From Tetradesmus obliquus (lineage: Eukaryota > Chlorophyta > Chlorophyceae > Sphaeropleales > Scenedesmaceae): a stretch of 64,000 nucleotides of DNA. The position numbers were made by a program, and so were the translations under genes. The stretch lies in assembly GCA_030272155.1 (NCBI GenBank), contig CP126193.1, positions 3,410,001 through 3,474,000 on the forward strand, given 5' to 3'. Below the pieces are notes generated by a model. The model was not told the origin of the DNA. It saw nothing but the letters and a program-made list of their open reading frames with translations, and did not search any database. Below are positions 47,028 to 57,491 of this stretch, piece by piece (positions within the stretch are counted from its first letter, which is position 1; each line of letters opens with the position of its first letter).

Positions 47028-50000
47028 ATGGCGTCCAGCGAGCCCCTGGTTTGCCCTCGGCCGCCCACGGAGAAGCCTGAGTTCACCATAGGCACCCTTC
47101 GCAAGGCAATCCCTGCGCACTGCTTCAAGCGCTCTACGTGGCACAGCTTCAGCTACTTGCTAGGTGGGCCGCATTGCAAACCCTGCAGCAGCCCAGATCC
47201 TACTGCAGCAGTCGCTGATGGTAGTGACTCACCCATATGCTCTGCTGCCTCACACCCCTGTGCACTTTTCGTGCCTTGCAGTTGATCTCGTGGCTGTGGC
47301 AGCGCTGTACTTTGCCAGCACCTTCATTGACAGCGTGGCACCTGCTTGGCTGGCATACGGAGCATTGTGGCCGCTGTACTGGTTCTGGCAAGGAGCTGTG
47401 TGCACAGGTGTGGCTGTGACGCTGACAGATTGCAGGGTCTCACAGCCTCCACCGCAAGGTCTCACAGCCTCCACCGCAATTGCCAGTTTGTACAGCCTGC
47501 CAGCGTATACTCCTTCCTTCGCCATGTGGCCTAGCTATGGGTGACAGCAGGAGCATGCACCAGCCCCAGCAACCTCCGCATCTGCAACTATGTATGTTGT
47601 TACAGCGGCTCTGCCTGTGCAAAGGCATCTTGTTGGAAAGCCTACCCTGAAGCAGTATCTTTGGCTGCTGCTGGTGGTGCTTGACCCTTGCAGGCATCTG
47701 GGTGATTGCCCACGAGTGTGGCCATGGCGCGTTCTCAGACTATACCTGGGTGAATGACACAGTGGGCTTTGTCATGCACTCCGCACTGCTGGTGCCATAC
47801 TACTCATGGTGAGCCACGCTGCAGTGGACCATGTACACAGCATTATGGCTTGTTTCGTTGTGTGTATGTAGACTTTCGGCTGCAAGGTGCAGCGCCCCAG
47901 CCGGCAGCTGACATGGCGACCAGTTGAAGTAGAGAATATGAGTACCTGTGGGTTAATTCAACTGTGCAGATGTCGTGTCAGCAAGCACGACAGGCCTTAT
48001 GGCTCTCAGTGCTGCTGTGTGCTACATAATGGTTACATGCTGGCACGACATGCCTTGCCGTTCTTGGCTGTCACCTTGCAGGAAGCACAGCCACAGGAGG
48101 CACCACAGCAACACTGGCAGCTTGGCCAAGGATGAGGTGCGCAGCAGCAGCAGCAGCAGCAGCAGAAGCAGCTGGTGTGCCTTGCAGCAGAACTGACCAG
48201 CTGACATCCCTGCGATGTGCTTCTTTCTTGTACCACCGGCATCCGCAATGGCGCGATTGGACGCCACCACTTCTGCCTGTCTTGCAGCATAACCCCCACA
48301 ACATCTGTGCTGCACGTACTGCATGTGTTGCCTGTAACGCCTGTGTACTGCCGCACTCATCGCACTATTCGCAGGTCTTTGTCCCCACCCAGGATGAGGG
48401 CGAGGCTGCGCTGTTCAAGTACACCTGGTACCGTGCGGGCTTCCTGGCGGTGCAGTCGCTGCTGGGCTGGCCGCTGTACCTGTTCTTCAACGCCAGCGGC
48501 CGCGAGTACTCGCGCCTGGCCAACCACTTCGACCCCACCTCACCCATCTTCTCCAAGCGCGAGCGCCCAGGTGTGTTTTGGGGCACTTGCCATGTTTCGT
48601 TTGCTTGTGGTGCTGTCAGCAAGTTCGGCTGGTGGGGTGCAATGCTGCAGTGCAAGCACAGCATGCTTGGGAATCCCTGGCGGGTGTTGTGTGTGCCGGC
48701 TGAGCAACTATTTGCGTGTGTCTGCCTGCTACTTGAGCCACCACACAAGCACTCACCACCCAACCCTTGCGCTGCCATACCTACGTATGGTTCTGTGCCT
48801 ACTGCAGGCATCATGCTGAGCGACCTGGGCATCTGCATACAACTGCGTGGTTGTCTTGCCCTTGCCCTCACTTGCTGATCACTGCGCACCCCTCGCAGGC
48901 ATTGTGCTGAGTGACCTGGGCATTGCGGCCGTGGTGTACGCGCTGTACCGCGCCGGCCTCACCCTCGGCTGGGCCTGGCTGGTGAAGAGCTACGTGGTGC
49001 CCTACCTCATCGTGAACTTCTGGCTGGTGACCATCACCTTCCTGCAGCACACACACCCCAACCTGCCGCACTACGAGGACGAGGAGTGGGACTGGCTGCG
49101 CGGCGCGCTGGCCACAGTGGACCGCAGGTGGGCTTTTGTTTGATATGATGGTATTTTGTGTGTGGGCAGTTTGAAGCACTGTGTTCAACTGTATCTGGTA
49201 GTCCTGTTATTATGGTGTTGGACGACACATCAGCCAGTCAACTTTCCATGAATTGACTGCATCTGTGTGCTGACGTGCTTACATGAGGGTTGGCTGCGCG
49301 GCGCGCTGGCCACAGTGGACCACAGGTGGGGTTTTCTGCTTGCGTGGGCTCCTCTCAACACACGCCTTTATGACTGTATGGATTTTATTGGCTGGTCTTC
49401 CTACTGTGGGCGGACACGTGATCACATGCTGCGTGTTGGTGCTGATCACATGCATTTGTCGGCGGTAGCAGGTGGACCTTCCTCAATGGCCTGGGTCCCA
49501 TCAAAAGAATATTTGTGGCTCTAAGCATTGGCTAAAATTACCTGCCTGCCTTCGCCTTCTTATGCTGTCTGCGTCTGTACCTTCTCCCTGCAGCTACGGC
49601 ATCCTGGATGTGTTCTTCCACCGCATCGCCGACACGCACGTGGCGCACCACCTGTTCAGCCAGATCCCACACTACCACGCGCAGGTGAGCGGCAGCAGCA
49701 GCCAGCGTGCTGTACAGCTACCCGCATGAGACTTACATCTCCGTGCATGAGGTCCGCAACACAGGACATGCAGTCGGCAAGCTTCCTGCATGTAGCCAGA
49801 GCCACTGCCCAGTAATCACACAGGCAGCAGCAAGTGGCAGCTCCATCCAACACTGTTTGCGTATGCTGCCATTCATCTCACCTCGTGCAGCAACAGCCAC
49901 CCGACTGCACAAGTAGCACACAAGCTTTCCACAATTGCGCAGCATGTTGAACGCTGATTGCATTTGCGGCTTTTCATCTCGCCTCTGCAGGAGGTCACGG

Positions 50001-50233
50001 AGGCCATCAAGCCCATCCTGGGCTCCTACTACAGCAAGGACAACCGCAACATCATCAAGGCGCTGTGGCAGGAGATCGCGCTGTGCCACTTTGTGTCCAA
50101 GGAGCCAGCCAACAAGGCCGGCGTGGTGTGGTTCCAGACAGCCACCAAGCAGCACTTGGTGCGCGCCACAGACGCAGCGGCGGCTGGCTTCGATGCGGAC
50201 GCAGCAGCAGCAAAGGGCATCAAGGCAGAGTAA
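47028..50233 (+). CDS. FAD2: Delta-12 oleate desaturase, FAD2 type
   Basis: Membrane di-iron enzyme that turns oleoyl into linoleoyl chains on ER lipids. Exons: 47028-47163, 47282-47407, 47694-47808, 48082-48136, 48375-48570, 48899-49127, 49594-49684, 49991-50233; in phase, 396 residues. No transit peptide: the start [21 protein letters not shown] is cytosolic-type, favouring the ER enzyme over plastid FAD6. The three histidine boxes are HECGH (94-98), HRRHH (130-134) and HVAHH (301-305). FAD2-specific blocks: [47 protein letters not shown], and [22 protein letters not shown]. The first box reads HECGHG where plant FAD2 has HECGHH. The C-terminus ([10 protein letters not shown]) lacks the aromatic ER-retrieval signal of plant FAD2. 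Introns 5 and 6 contain copies of exon 6's two edges. Confidence 0.95.
47434..47479. repeat. 23-bp tandem duplication in FAD2 intron 2
   Basis: GGTCTCACAGCCTCCACCGC occurs twice in a row with a 23-bp period shortly after the donor of exon 2. Confidence 0.85.
48804..48833 (+). repeat. Copy of the 5' edge of FAD2 exon 6
   Basis: GCAGGCATCATGCTGAGCGA... matches the exon 6 border at 48895 (offset 91) with few changes, acceptor included. It lies in intron 5 upstream of the true exon. Confidence 0.85.
49289..49337 (+). repeat. Copy of the 3' edge of FAD2 exon 6
   Basis: TGGCTGCGCGGCGCGCTGGC ... AGGTGGG repeats 49093-49138 (offset 198), including the donor site. It lies in intron 6. Confidence 0.9.
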
Positions 50234-52894
50234 GCAGACCTGTTGTGTAGCAAGTTGCTGCGGAATGTATGGAGCAGGCGCCCAGCAGGGAGTGTTTGGC
50301 GGAGGTAGCGGCAGCTGAGGGTGGTTGAGCGAGGGATGCAGCAGCGTTGTGGCAGGCAGGCGGCAGTGCTGTGTGTTGCTTTCTAATGGGAATCATGGAT
50401 GCATGGTGTTGCAGTGCTTGCCTGCTCTGCACTGTAGTCGTTGCAATGTGTCAGCAGGGCTGGATGCAACCGCCGCCACTCTGGTGTGTGGTGGACGCGT
50501 TGTGATGCATGAGCAGCAGCTGCACGGGTAGCCAAGTGCGGCAGGGCAGGAGTGTGCATGGGTATGTCTTGGTAGTTGCTCAGTGCATTGGTTGACAGGC
50601 GCAGGCAGGCAGGAGCAGTGCGCCATGTCTGGTTTAGGGTGTGCAGACAGCAGCAACGCAGGTCTGAGGGGGTGCAGCGACTTGAAGTGATGCCCAGGTG
50701 TTTCGCAGCCCTGTTTGCCGCGTTTGCATAGGGTTATGCCCTCAAGCAATGCCAGCATGCACTCCGCTGCTGCCAGAGCCCATGCGTCCATCACGGCAGC
50801 TGTCACACATGCTGCTGGTGCCACTTCTGGTTGGCTGCAGCAGCAGCAGCAGCAGCAGTCAGACCTTTGCCTTGTAGAGTTCCAGGAAGTGCAGAGAACC
50901 TTGATTCCCAGGGGACTGCAGGCTTGTCAGATTTTGACGGCTTGTATGCTCCTGGTCGATTCAGCTGATGGAATTTTGTCAGCTGGCTAGATGTTGGCTG
51001 GTTGATGTCTGGTAGCTTTGCATCCGCAACCTTGCTCAGGCACTTGCACACTTTGTATGAAGAGCCCTGCTCTGTGTACAGTCATAGCTGACGGGCGTGT
51101 ACAGCTTACCAGTTGCAGGTCATGCTTGAGGCAGCACAGTGCTGTTGCCGCTGCTTTGCCATGCAACATATGCCTGTGACATACCTTGCAACACCTGTGT
51201 TCTTGTTCTGCCCGCTATGCATTAAGACTGCTTGAGGATGTCTTTGGTCAGCAGATTCTCGTCTCTAGTCAGTTATTTAGGAGTGGTGGTTGTTTGTCAG
51301 GACAGTTGGTTACATCTCGCATAGTACGAGTGTGCCGGCAGTGCACCAGCAGCTGCATAGGGAGGCGGAAGTAGGTGGAAAATGTGTCGAAGGAGTTGAA
51401 GCAGCAGCTACCTGCAGCAGGAGTGCTGCATTGTGCAGGTTTTCTCTCTTTTGCCCCCGTCGCTAAGCACAGCACCTGCAGGCAATGCGCCTGTCAGTTG
51501 TTGTGATGTGAGATTGGTCTGTGAAGCGGCTGACAGAGTCACACTGGTGAAGAGGGTGGCCTCTTCTTCTTTCTTTTCCTTTTCTGCATGTATTTGAAGA
51601 AGTGCGCAGCATGCTTATATTGAGATGCTCAGGAGACAGCGTGCCTGCTCCCAAGCGGGCGCCCGTTTCTGTGGCAATTGACGCTGAAAAACACAGAGTG
51701 CTGGCGGCTCTGCGCGCTGCATCTGTGCACAGCGTGCAAGACCAGCAGCGGTTGACTGCCTGTTGACCCAGCAGCGATGGAGGCTGAGTCAGCGGCAAGT
51801 GAATGGCAGCTTGCGATTGCCCCATGTGTTGGATTGTGCTTGAACCGCCGTTGGACGTTACGCAGGGTTCGTTGCTTCTGCTTCTGGATCTGGCGTGATC
51901 TGTGCTTAGAGCAGCCTGTGCTGTGGAGTGAGACTTGTGACTTGCGGCTATGCTTTGGTAGTCATCACAGCTACACGTGCATGCACAGGCTGGCAACGGC
52001 ATGTGGGCATGATGCTTGTGCATTGCACATGCTGTGTGTGGGATGCAACCACATATGCATCAAAGGCGTAGCATAGCCCATTGCAGTACTGTGCAGGACA
52101 ACGCTGGTTTAACATCAAGGTGTGCTGCAGCTGTTGCCGCTGGCACCCCATGGTGTTGACATAGAAATTGGTGTGTTGAATGGTTTGTCGCAAGCGGCTG
52201 CGCAGCAGCGCATGTGTGTGTTGGTGACTTAGGGATGTGGGTACATGCATGCGGCAGCCTCACACCGACCGTTGCAGTCTGGTGTCACGTGCATTCTGAC
52301 AAGGATCCACAGACGGCTCAGCTTCAGCAGCTCAGCTGGGCTTGTGCGTTATGTGCATTAAGCGCCAATGACGTTGCTTGTAATAGCTGTTGGCCTGCAG
52401 CTCCATTGAAGCGTCTGTTACAACAGAGGCTTCTGCGTTCTCGCGAGAACCGATCGGTGCTGTACTAGTTGTACATTGGCCTGCAATTAGGTACCTATGG
52501 GCTATCACGCTGGTTGTAACTGTGTATTCGCCACACTGACATACCAGCCTGCAGGCTGGCTGAGCCTGTTAACCTGGTCACAGCCTGAAGATAGGGACAA
52601 ACGACTACCGGTTTCACTGGGTTCTGCAACGCACAGCATTGCAAAGCACGCCTAGCTATAGCTGCTAATGAATGCAATTCGGCAACTTTCTTTATATAGC
52701 TGCTACGCATGCACACAAAATCCAACAGAGTGTCTTGTGCGTCACCCATGAACCGCGCTCTCAACACTCTGCAACCCACCACGTGGCGTGCACGCAACTT
52801 GCTTGAAGCAACCTCAAGCAATCACTCTGCCAAAGCCACTTACTGCGCAAAACTTCGTCCTTTTACAAGACGCACAGCACCGTCCCTAAGCAGC
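50234..52894. other. Long gene-free stretch between FAD2 and the DedA gene
   Basis: Two genes end here facing each other (FAD2 +, DedA -). I find no chain of coding-like frames on either strand; composition is GT/CA-rich with scattered short frames. Includes FAD2's 3' UTR. Confidence 0.5.
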
Positions 52895-53130
52895 AGCGCC
52901 GCCGCCCAGCTAGCCGTGCCCACGTCTTGCACCATGACCTTGAGCGCCACCGGCAGCAGGCTGACCGCCTTGATGCCTCACGCTTGCTAGAAAATCCAGC
53001 ACACATGCTCAGCACACACAGCACCTATGCAGACGCCGCACCGCCGCCCGACTGTCCGTGCTCGCGCCACGCTGCCATGACCTCCAGCAGCACCGGCAGC
53101 ACGCTGACCGCCACGATGCCTCACTCTCAC
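52895..53130 (-). repeat. Two extra copies of the DedA terminal coding segment
   Basis: Copy 1 (about 53033-53125) and copy 2 (about 52896-52980) repeat 53160-53250. On the minus strand copy 1 still reads in frame from [16 protein letters not shown] to GQSGGG and its own stop, and each is preceded by a pyrimidine-rich AG (TCTTTTTAG, ATTTTCTAG). Copy 2 is more diverged. Confidence 0.85.
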
Positions 53131-53153
53131 TAAAAAGATAGCACACACAAAGC

Positions 53154-55538
53154 CTACGCAGCCGCTGTGCCACCGCCCGACTGTCCGTGCTCGCGCCTTG
53201 CCGCCATGACTTCCAGCAGCACCGGCAGCACGCTGACCGCCACGATGCCCAGCACCACCAGCGTGAAGTTGTGCTGCACCACGGGCAGGTTGCCGAAGAA
53301 GAAGCCGGCACCCAGGAACAGCACCGTCCACACCAGCGCACCCACCACGTTGTACAGCGCAAACCTGGAGGTGTTTTGATAAGGCAACAGCAGCAGCAGC
53401 AGCGCAGCAGGGTTGCAGGCACATATTATAGCATGCACAGGCTGTACAGCAAAGCTAGAGAGGCAAGATGCTGCTATGCCACGTGCGATCAAATGAGTTC
53501 ACCCTGCTTTGCCGCCGATCGCCAGCTGCGGCGCTCACTTGCTGTAGGCCATGCTGACATTGTCCGTCCCACATCCCCTCCTGTGCAGAGAGCTGTCAAA
53601 ACGCCTCATCTCCCCTCCTCTCATTTGCTGCACCGTCAAAACGTGCACGTTGCAGTGGCATCACCGCATAACCCCAGCCGCCATTGTACAGCCGTACTCA
53701 CTTGCTGTAGGCCATGCTACCAATGCCTGCCACAAAGGGCGCAAAGGTGCGCACAATCGGAACAAAGCGCGCCAGCACCACCGTCTTGCCGCCATACTTG
53801 TTGTAGAACGCCTCCGTCTGTGAGATGTACTTCTGCTGCAGCAGCTGCTTGTCAAGCGCCCAGCGGCCTGTTGGGTGGCGGTCAGGATTGACATGCAACT
53901 GGCTGAGCAGTTGCTTACAAAAGCGCAAGCGCATGCCATGCGTGCGCTCAGGTGGGATGCCGAGCACGTCGGCTGCGCTGCCTGCTGCTTGCAGTTGGAC
54001 TGCTGCCTGTGATGCTGAGTGCGTGCAAGAACAGCTAGCAGCTGAACGGGCTGCAGTGCGTGTTGACGACAATACGCATAGGTGTCGTCTGGCTGTGACA
54101 CAAACCCTGTCAGGCTGCACTCTCAAAGGCTGCATGCACAGTACATTTGACTGCTGTGCAAACCAGTCTATCGAACATCATATTAAATGCACCAAATAAG
54201 CAGCTCAGCCACTGCTGCTGCCAGCTGGCTCACCCAGCTTGCTGCCGATGGCGTAGTTGACTGCATCGCCCAGCACCGCTGATGTCATGAACACAGCAAA
54301 CAGCCACGCGATGTTGAGCTGGCCCATGCCTGGCAGCACAGCAGCAGCAGCAGCCACCAGCAGCAGTGGCACAGCAGTGGAGAGTGCAGAGTGTGTCAGC
54401 AGTTTTGGGACAGTAGTAATAGCACAGCAGTACAGTGGAGGCTGTCACGGCAGGGGAAATTGTCGCAGCTGCTGCTTTGACTACACAGTGCTGGTGCGGC
54501 CAGCATTGCTTGTTGTTCCGCCTATGCTGGAAAGGCATGGGTGCGCTTAACGGAGCTTGCAGATGCTTCTGTTTGCTGTACAGCAGTTTGCTTGCACAGG
54601 TGCAGCAAGGCACACCGGCACCCGCCAGTTGCTACACAAAGTACAGCCATCCGCAAAGCCAACCACTGACACAAGCTGGCTGTTGCTGGTGCTGCTGCTG
54701 CTGCCGCCACACGCTCATTCACCTGCAAATGCGCCTGCTGCAAACAGCAGCGAGTCTCCAGGCAGGAAGGGCGTCAGCACAAGCCCCGTCTCGCAGAACA
54801 CGATGGTCCAAAGAATGGCGTACGTGGCTGTGCCATGCTGCTGGATCATTGCTGACAGGTGCTTGTCTAGGTGCAAGATGAAGCTGATGGCCGCTGCAGG
54901 CAGAATGCGTCAGAGTTGGGGTGTAGGGGGGTGGGAGGTTGACACACGAAGATTGGTTAATCATGCAGCAAGCACATGCACATCGCCACATGCCAACACT
55001 GGACCAACATCTGCTGCGCAACAGCACCAGATTTGCTGTTGCCATTGAAGTGTGGGGCCGTCGTTTTATGTTACACGTTCAGCATCCAGAGCGTGCTTTG
55101 GTGTGCAAACTTTCTCTGCCCCTAACAGAGCTCTCTGCAGGCATGGCACATGCGCGCACAGCACTCACTCTTCAGCAAAGAGTCGCCTCCAGAGCTGGCT
55201 GCTGCTGCTGCTGCCTGTGCCGCATGTGGGGCAGCTAGTGACACTGCTGCCACAGCTGCTGCCAAGCACAGCGCCTTGGGCAGGTGCTGGGGGATGCGCT
55301 GCTGCCAGCAGCACGCAGGCACTGCTGAAGGAAGGCAATTGTTCTGTTGCTCGAAGAGTTGCGGTTGTTGCTGCGGTGCAAGATCTTCTGAAGCATTGTG
55401 GCCGAACAGTGCAGCTGGTTTGCGCAGCACATCATGGCGTGCAGCACCATGCAACTGAAGCGTCGAGTGGGGTGCTACTGCTCCGGTGCCTCCTAGTGGG
55501 CGTGCCCTTACAAGACAGGCTGACCGAATAAGCAACAT
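53154..55538 (-). CDS. DedA/VTT-domain membrane protein, probably plastid
   Basis: DedA (SNARE-associated/VTT) proteins are polytopic membrane proteins implicated in lipid flipping and membrane homeostasis. Exons in transcript order: 55169-55538, 54723-54893, 54234-54329, 53702-53867, 53154-53364; in phase, 337 residues. Residues 1-120 form a long Arg/Gln/Ala-rich presequence ending in an Ala-rich hydrophobic segment ([18 protein letters not shown]), as in a chloroplast or thylakoid-targeted protein. The domain follows: [59 protein letters not shown] (the family's signature with its conserved Arg residues), then [20 protein letters not shown] and a final helix. Closest in style to cyanobacterial/E. 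coli DedA rather than TMEM41/VMP1. Partial copies of its exon 4 edge (53537-53560) and terminal exon lie nearby. Divergent from the RING gene. Confidence 0.9.
53536..53561 (-). repeat. Copy of the 3' edge of DedA exon 4
   Basis: CACTTGCTGTAGGCCATGCT recurs at 53537 and 53699; both carry the exon's last codons (MAYSK) and donor, so intron 4 has a second donor-like site. Confidence 0.8.
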
Positions 55539-56708
55539 AAGAACCTTTGAATGAGCTCAGAGCAGCGGCCGTTGCTCGTGCAGCGCAAACGTTCCCTGCA
55601 GGTGGCACGTAGATCTCGGCGTACTCACGCGCTGGAGGTCGCAGGAATTGCTTGACACAGGAATGTTTGACGCAGTACATTCACTTTGTCTTGAAGTGGC
55701 AGAGCCTCAGCAGTGTCGAGTGCGAAACCCTAAGCCCATACCTGCAGTGCAGCTGATCACAAGTGGTCACCAGAGGCACTTGCTGACGCCCTAGGCGCCA
55801 AGCATCTGCTAGACAGCAAAACTTCAACGGAATCCTGAACATTCAGTCGTCGCCCGTGGTGGAGTTAAACACACGGTACTATCTGCTGCAGCCTGACACT
55901 CAGTCACCATGAACTTTTTCAAAAGTAACTTCAGCTGCAAGAGCTCCTCCATGGCAGCCGAACTACCGTTCGCTTTGGCAGTGCTCATTTATGATGGCGT
56001 GGCCTATCCGCTCTGTCTGCTGGACCACAGACAGCCACCTGTTAGCGCAGCAATAAGTGCCGCATTGGTCAAGGAACCGAGCGCGCTTTCACCGCAGCAA
56101 CAACGTCATCCACGCACCTGCTGCTTCAGAGATCAAGGAGATGTACGTAAAGACTAGAGATCCACGAACCAGTCGGGCACCTGGGACTTGCAAGGTGTGG
56201 AAGGCGTGACAACCAAAATAACATGCCAAGCAGTTCATAATCCCAAGGGTCCCCAAAGGTATCGGACACCACCGCAAATGCTTTCGGTGCCTATAATGGC
56301 TTGAAATCTGAACTCAGTGCACAGCAGCTGGACACAGAAGTGCTCGCCCACACATCAGAAACCTCCTTGAGGAGCAGTCTACTACGAATGCAAGCTGCTT
56401 ACCGAGCTTTCGTCATATCGTATACGGAGATCTACACCTGCGCTGGCACCAGACACGCAATTGAACGCGTATCGTCACCAACTACTGTGGCGCTAGACGC
56501 TCGGTGACTCACCACAGCCAGCGAATTGCAGCTCAGACGTTACTAAGTGTTTCGTATCCAGTCTCACGTGGTTGGGCTGCTGCTAGACTGGCAAACAGTA
56601 GCAGCAGGAGGGGTTACAGCAGCAGCAGCTGCTGGGGTGGTCAACAACCCTGTGCTGTGACATCCCGCACTCGTGCAGCGCAAGGGACCCTTTCAGCGTC
56701 CCCGCAGT
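55539..56708. promoter_or_regulatory. Divergent intergenic region, DedA / RING-H2
   Basis: 1.2 kb between start codons of divergent genes. AT-richer and low in triplet repeats. No element named. The last bases before the RING start (CCCCGCAG) resemble a 3' splice site, so an untranslated first exon is possible. Confidence 0.4.
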
Positions 56709-57491
56709 ATGTCATCTCCGGCAAGCAACAACAGCTCCGTGATGTGGGCCCCAGTGGTGGCTTTCACCTGCATCCTGGCTATGATGGGCATCCTACTGTC
56801 ATTGCCCTTCCTGCTCACGCGTGCAAGGCGCGTGCCTGCACTCAACCAGGCATTAGACAAGCTGGCCTGTTTAATGGGAGCTCCTTGGCCACCCTATGAC
56901 GAGCGCGCGCAGCAGCACATCCGCAAGCCGCTGTCACGCACAGCGCTCAACAACCTGGCCATCTCGCACTACAAAGCACCTGCTGGCACAGCAGCAGCAG
57001 CAACAGATTGTGAAGTGCAGAGTGAGGAGGCCGACGCTTGCCCCATCTGCTTCTGTGAATATGCTGAGGGCCAGGCACTCATCACGCTGCCCTGCAAGCA
57101 CTTCTTCCACAGAGAGTGCATCAGCCGCTGGCTCAAGCGGGATGCCACTTGCCCAATGTGCAAGCTCGACTTGCAGGACACGGCAGTGCAGCACAGCAGC
57201 AGCAGCAGCAGTACCAGCGGCGCAACCAGCACAGGAACCGGCAGCAGCAGCAGCAGCAACAGCACAGGGCAGGCTGCACAGCCTGCCAGCGCTGTGGTTG
57301 CCGGGGTGCCAGTTGCCACAGGCAGCCCTGCAGCAGCAGCAGCAGCAGCAGCAGGCGTGCAGTCTGATGCCAGCAGCGAAGCAGCTGCTGAGCAGTGCTC
57401 AGCAGAGCAAGCGCCGCAGCCAGAGCGCCGGAGTGCTGGCAGCAGCAGCAGCCCAGCAGCCCTGCAGGCAGTGGTGGTTACTGTGCAGTAG
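56709..57491 (+). CDS. RING-H2 zinc finger protein with one membrane helix (putative E3 ubiquitin ligase)
   Basis: Single-exon gene, 260 residues, start at the ATG coding MSSPASNNSS. An N-terminal hydrophobic segment (about 12-37, VMWAPVVAFTCILAMMGILL) anchors it in a membrane, followed by a basic RARR stop-transfer motif. The RING-H2 domain is at 111-151: CPIC, then C-K-H, F-F-H, C, and CPMC, a complete C3H2C3 ligand set with the conserved Trp after ISR. The C-terminal 100 residues are Ser/Gly/Ala-rich low complexity encoded by CAG-type triplets. Architecture (TM then RING-H2) recalls plant ATL-type ligases; the substrate is unknown. It is one of the few intronless genes here. Confidence 0.88.
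   Translation: MSSPASNNSSVMWAPVVAFTCILAMMGILLSLPFLLTRARRVPALNQALDKLACLMGAPWPPYDERAQQHIRKPLSRTALNNLAISHYKAPAGTAAAATDCEVQSEEADACPICFCEYAEGQALITLPCKHFFHRECISRWLKRDATCPMCKLDLQDTAVQHSSSSSSTSGATSTGTGSSSSSNSTGQAAQPASAVVAGVPVATGSPAAAAAAAAGVQSDASSEAAAEQCSAEQAPQPERRSAGSSSSPAALQAVVVTVQ

Noticed and set aside
49470..49516. Frame [14 protein letters not shown] in FAD2 intron 6 as an extra exon
   Set aside because: Not a FAD2 segment, and including it would interrupt the conserved VDR-SYGILD junction, which is already in phase.
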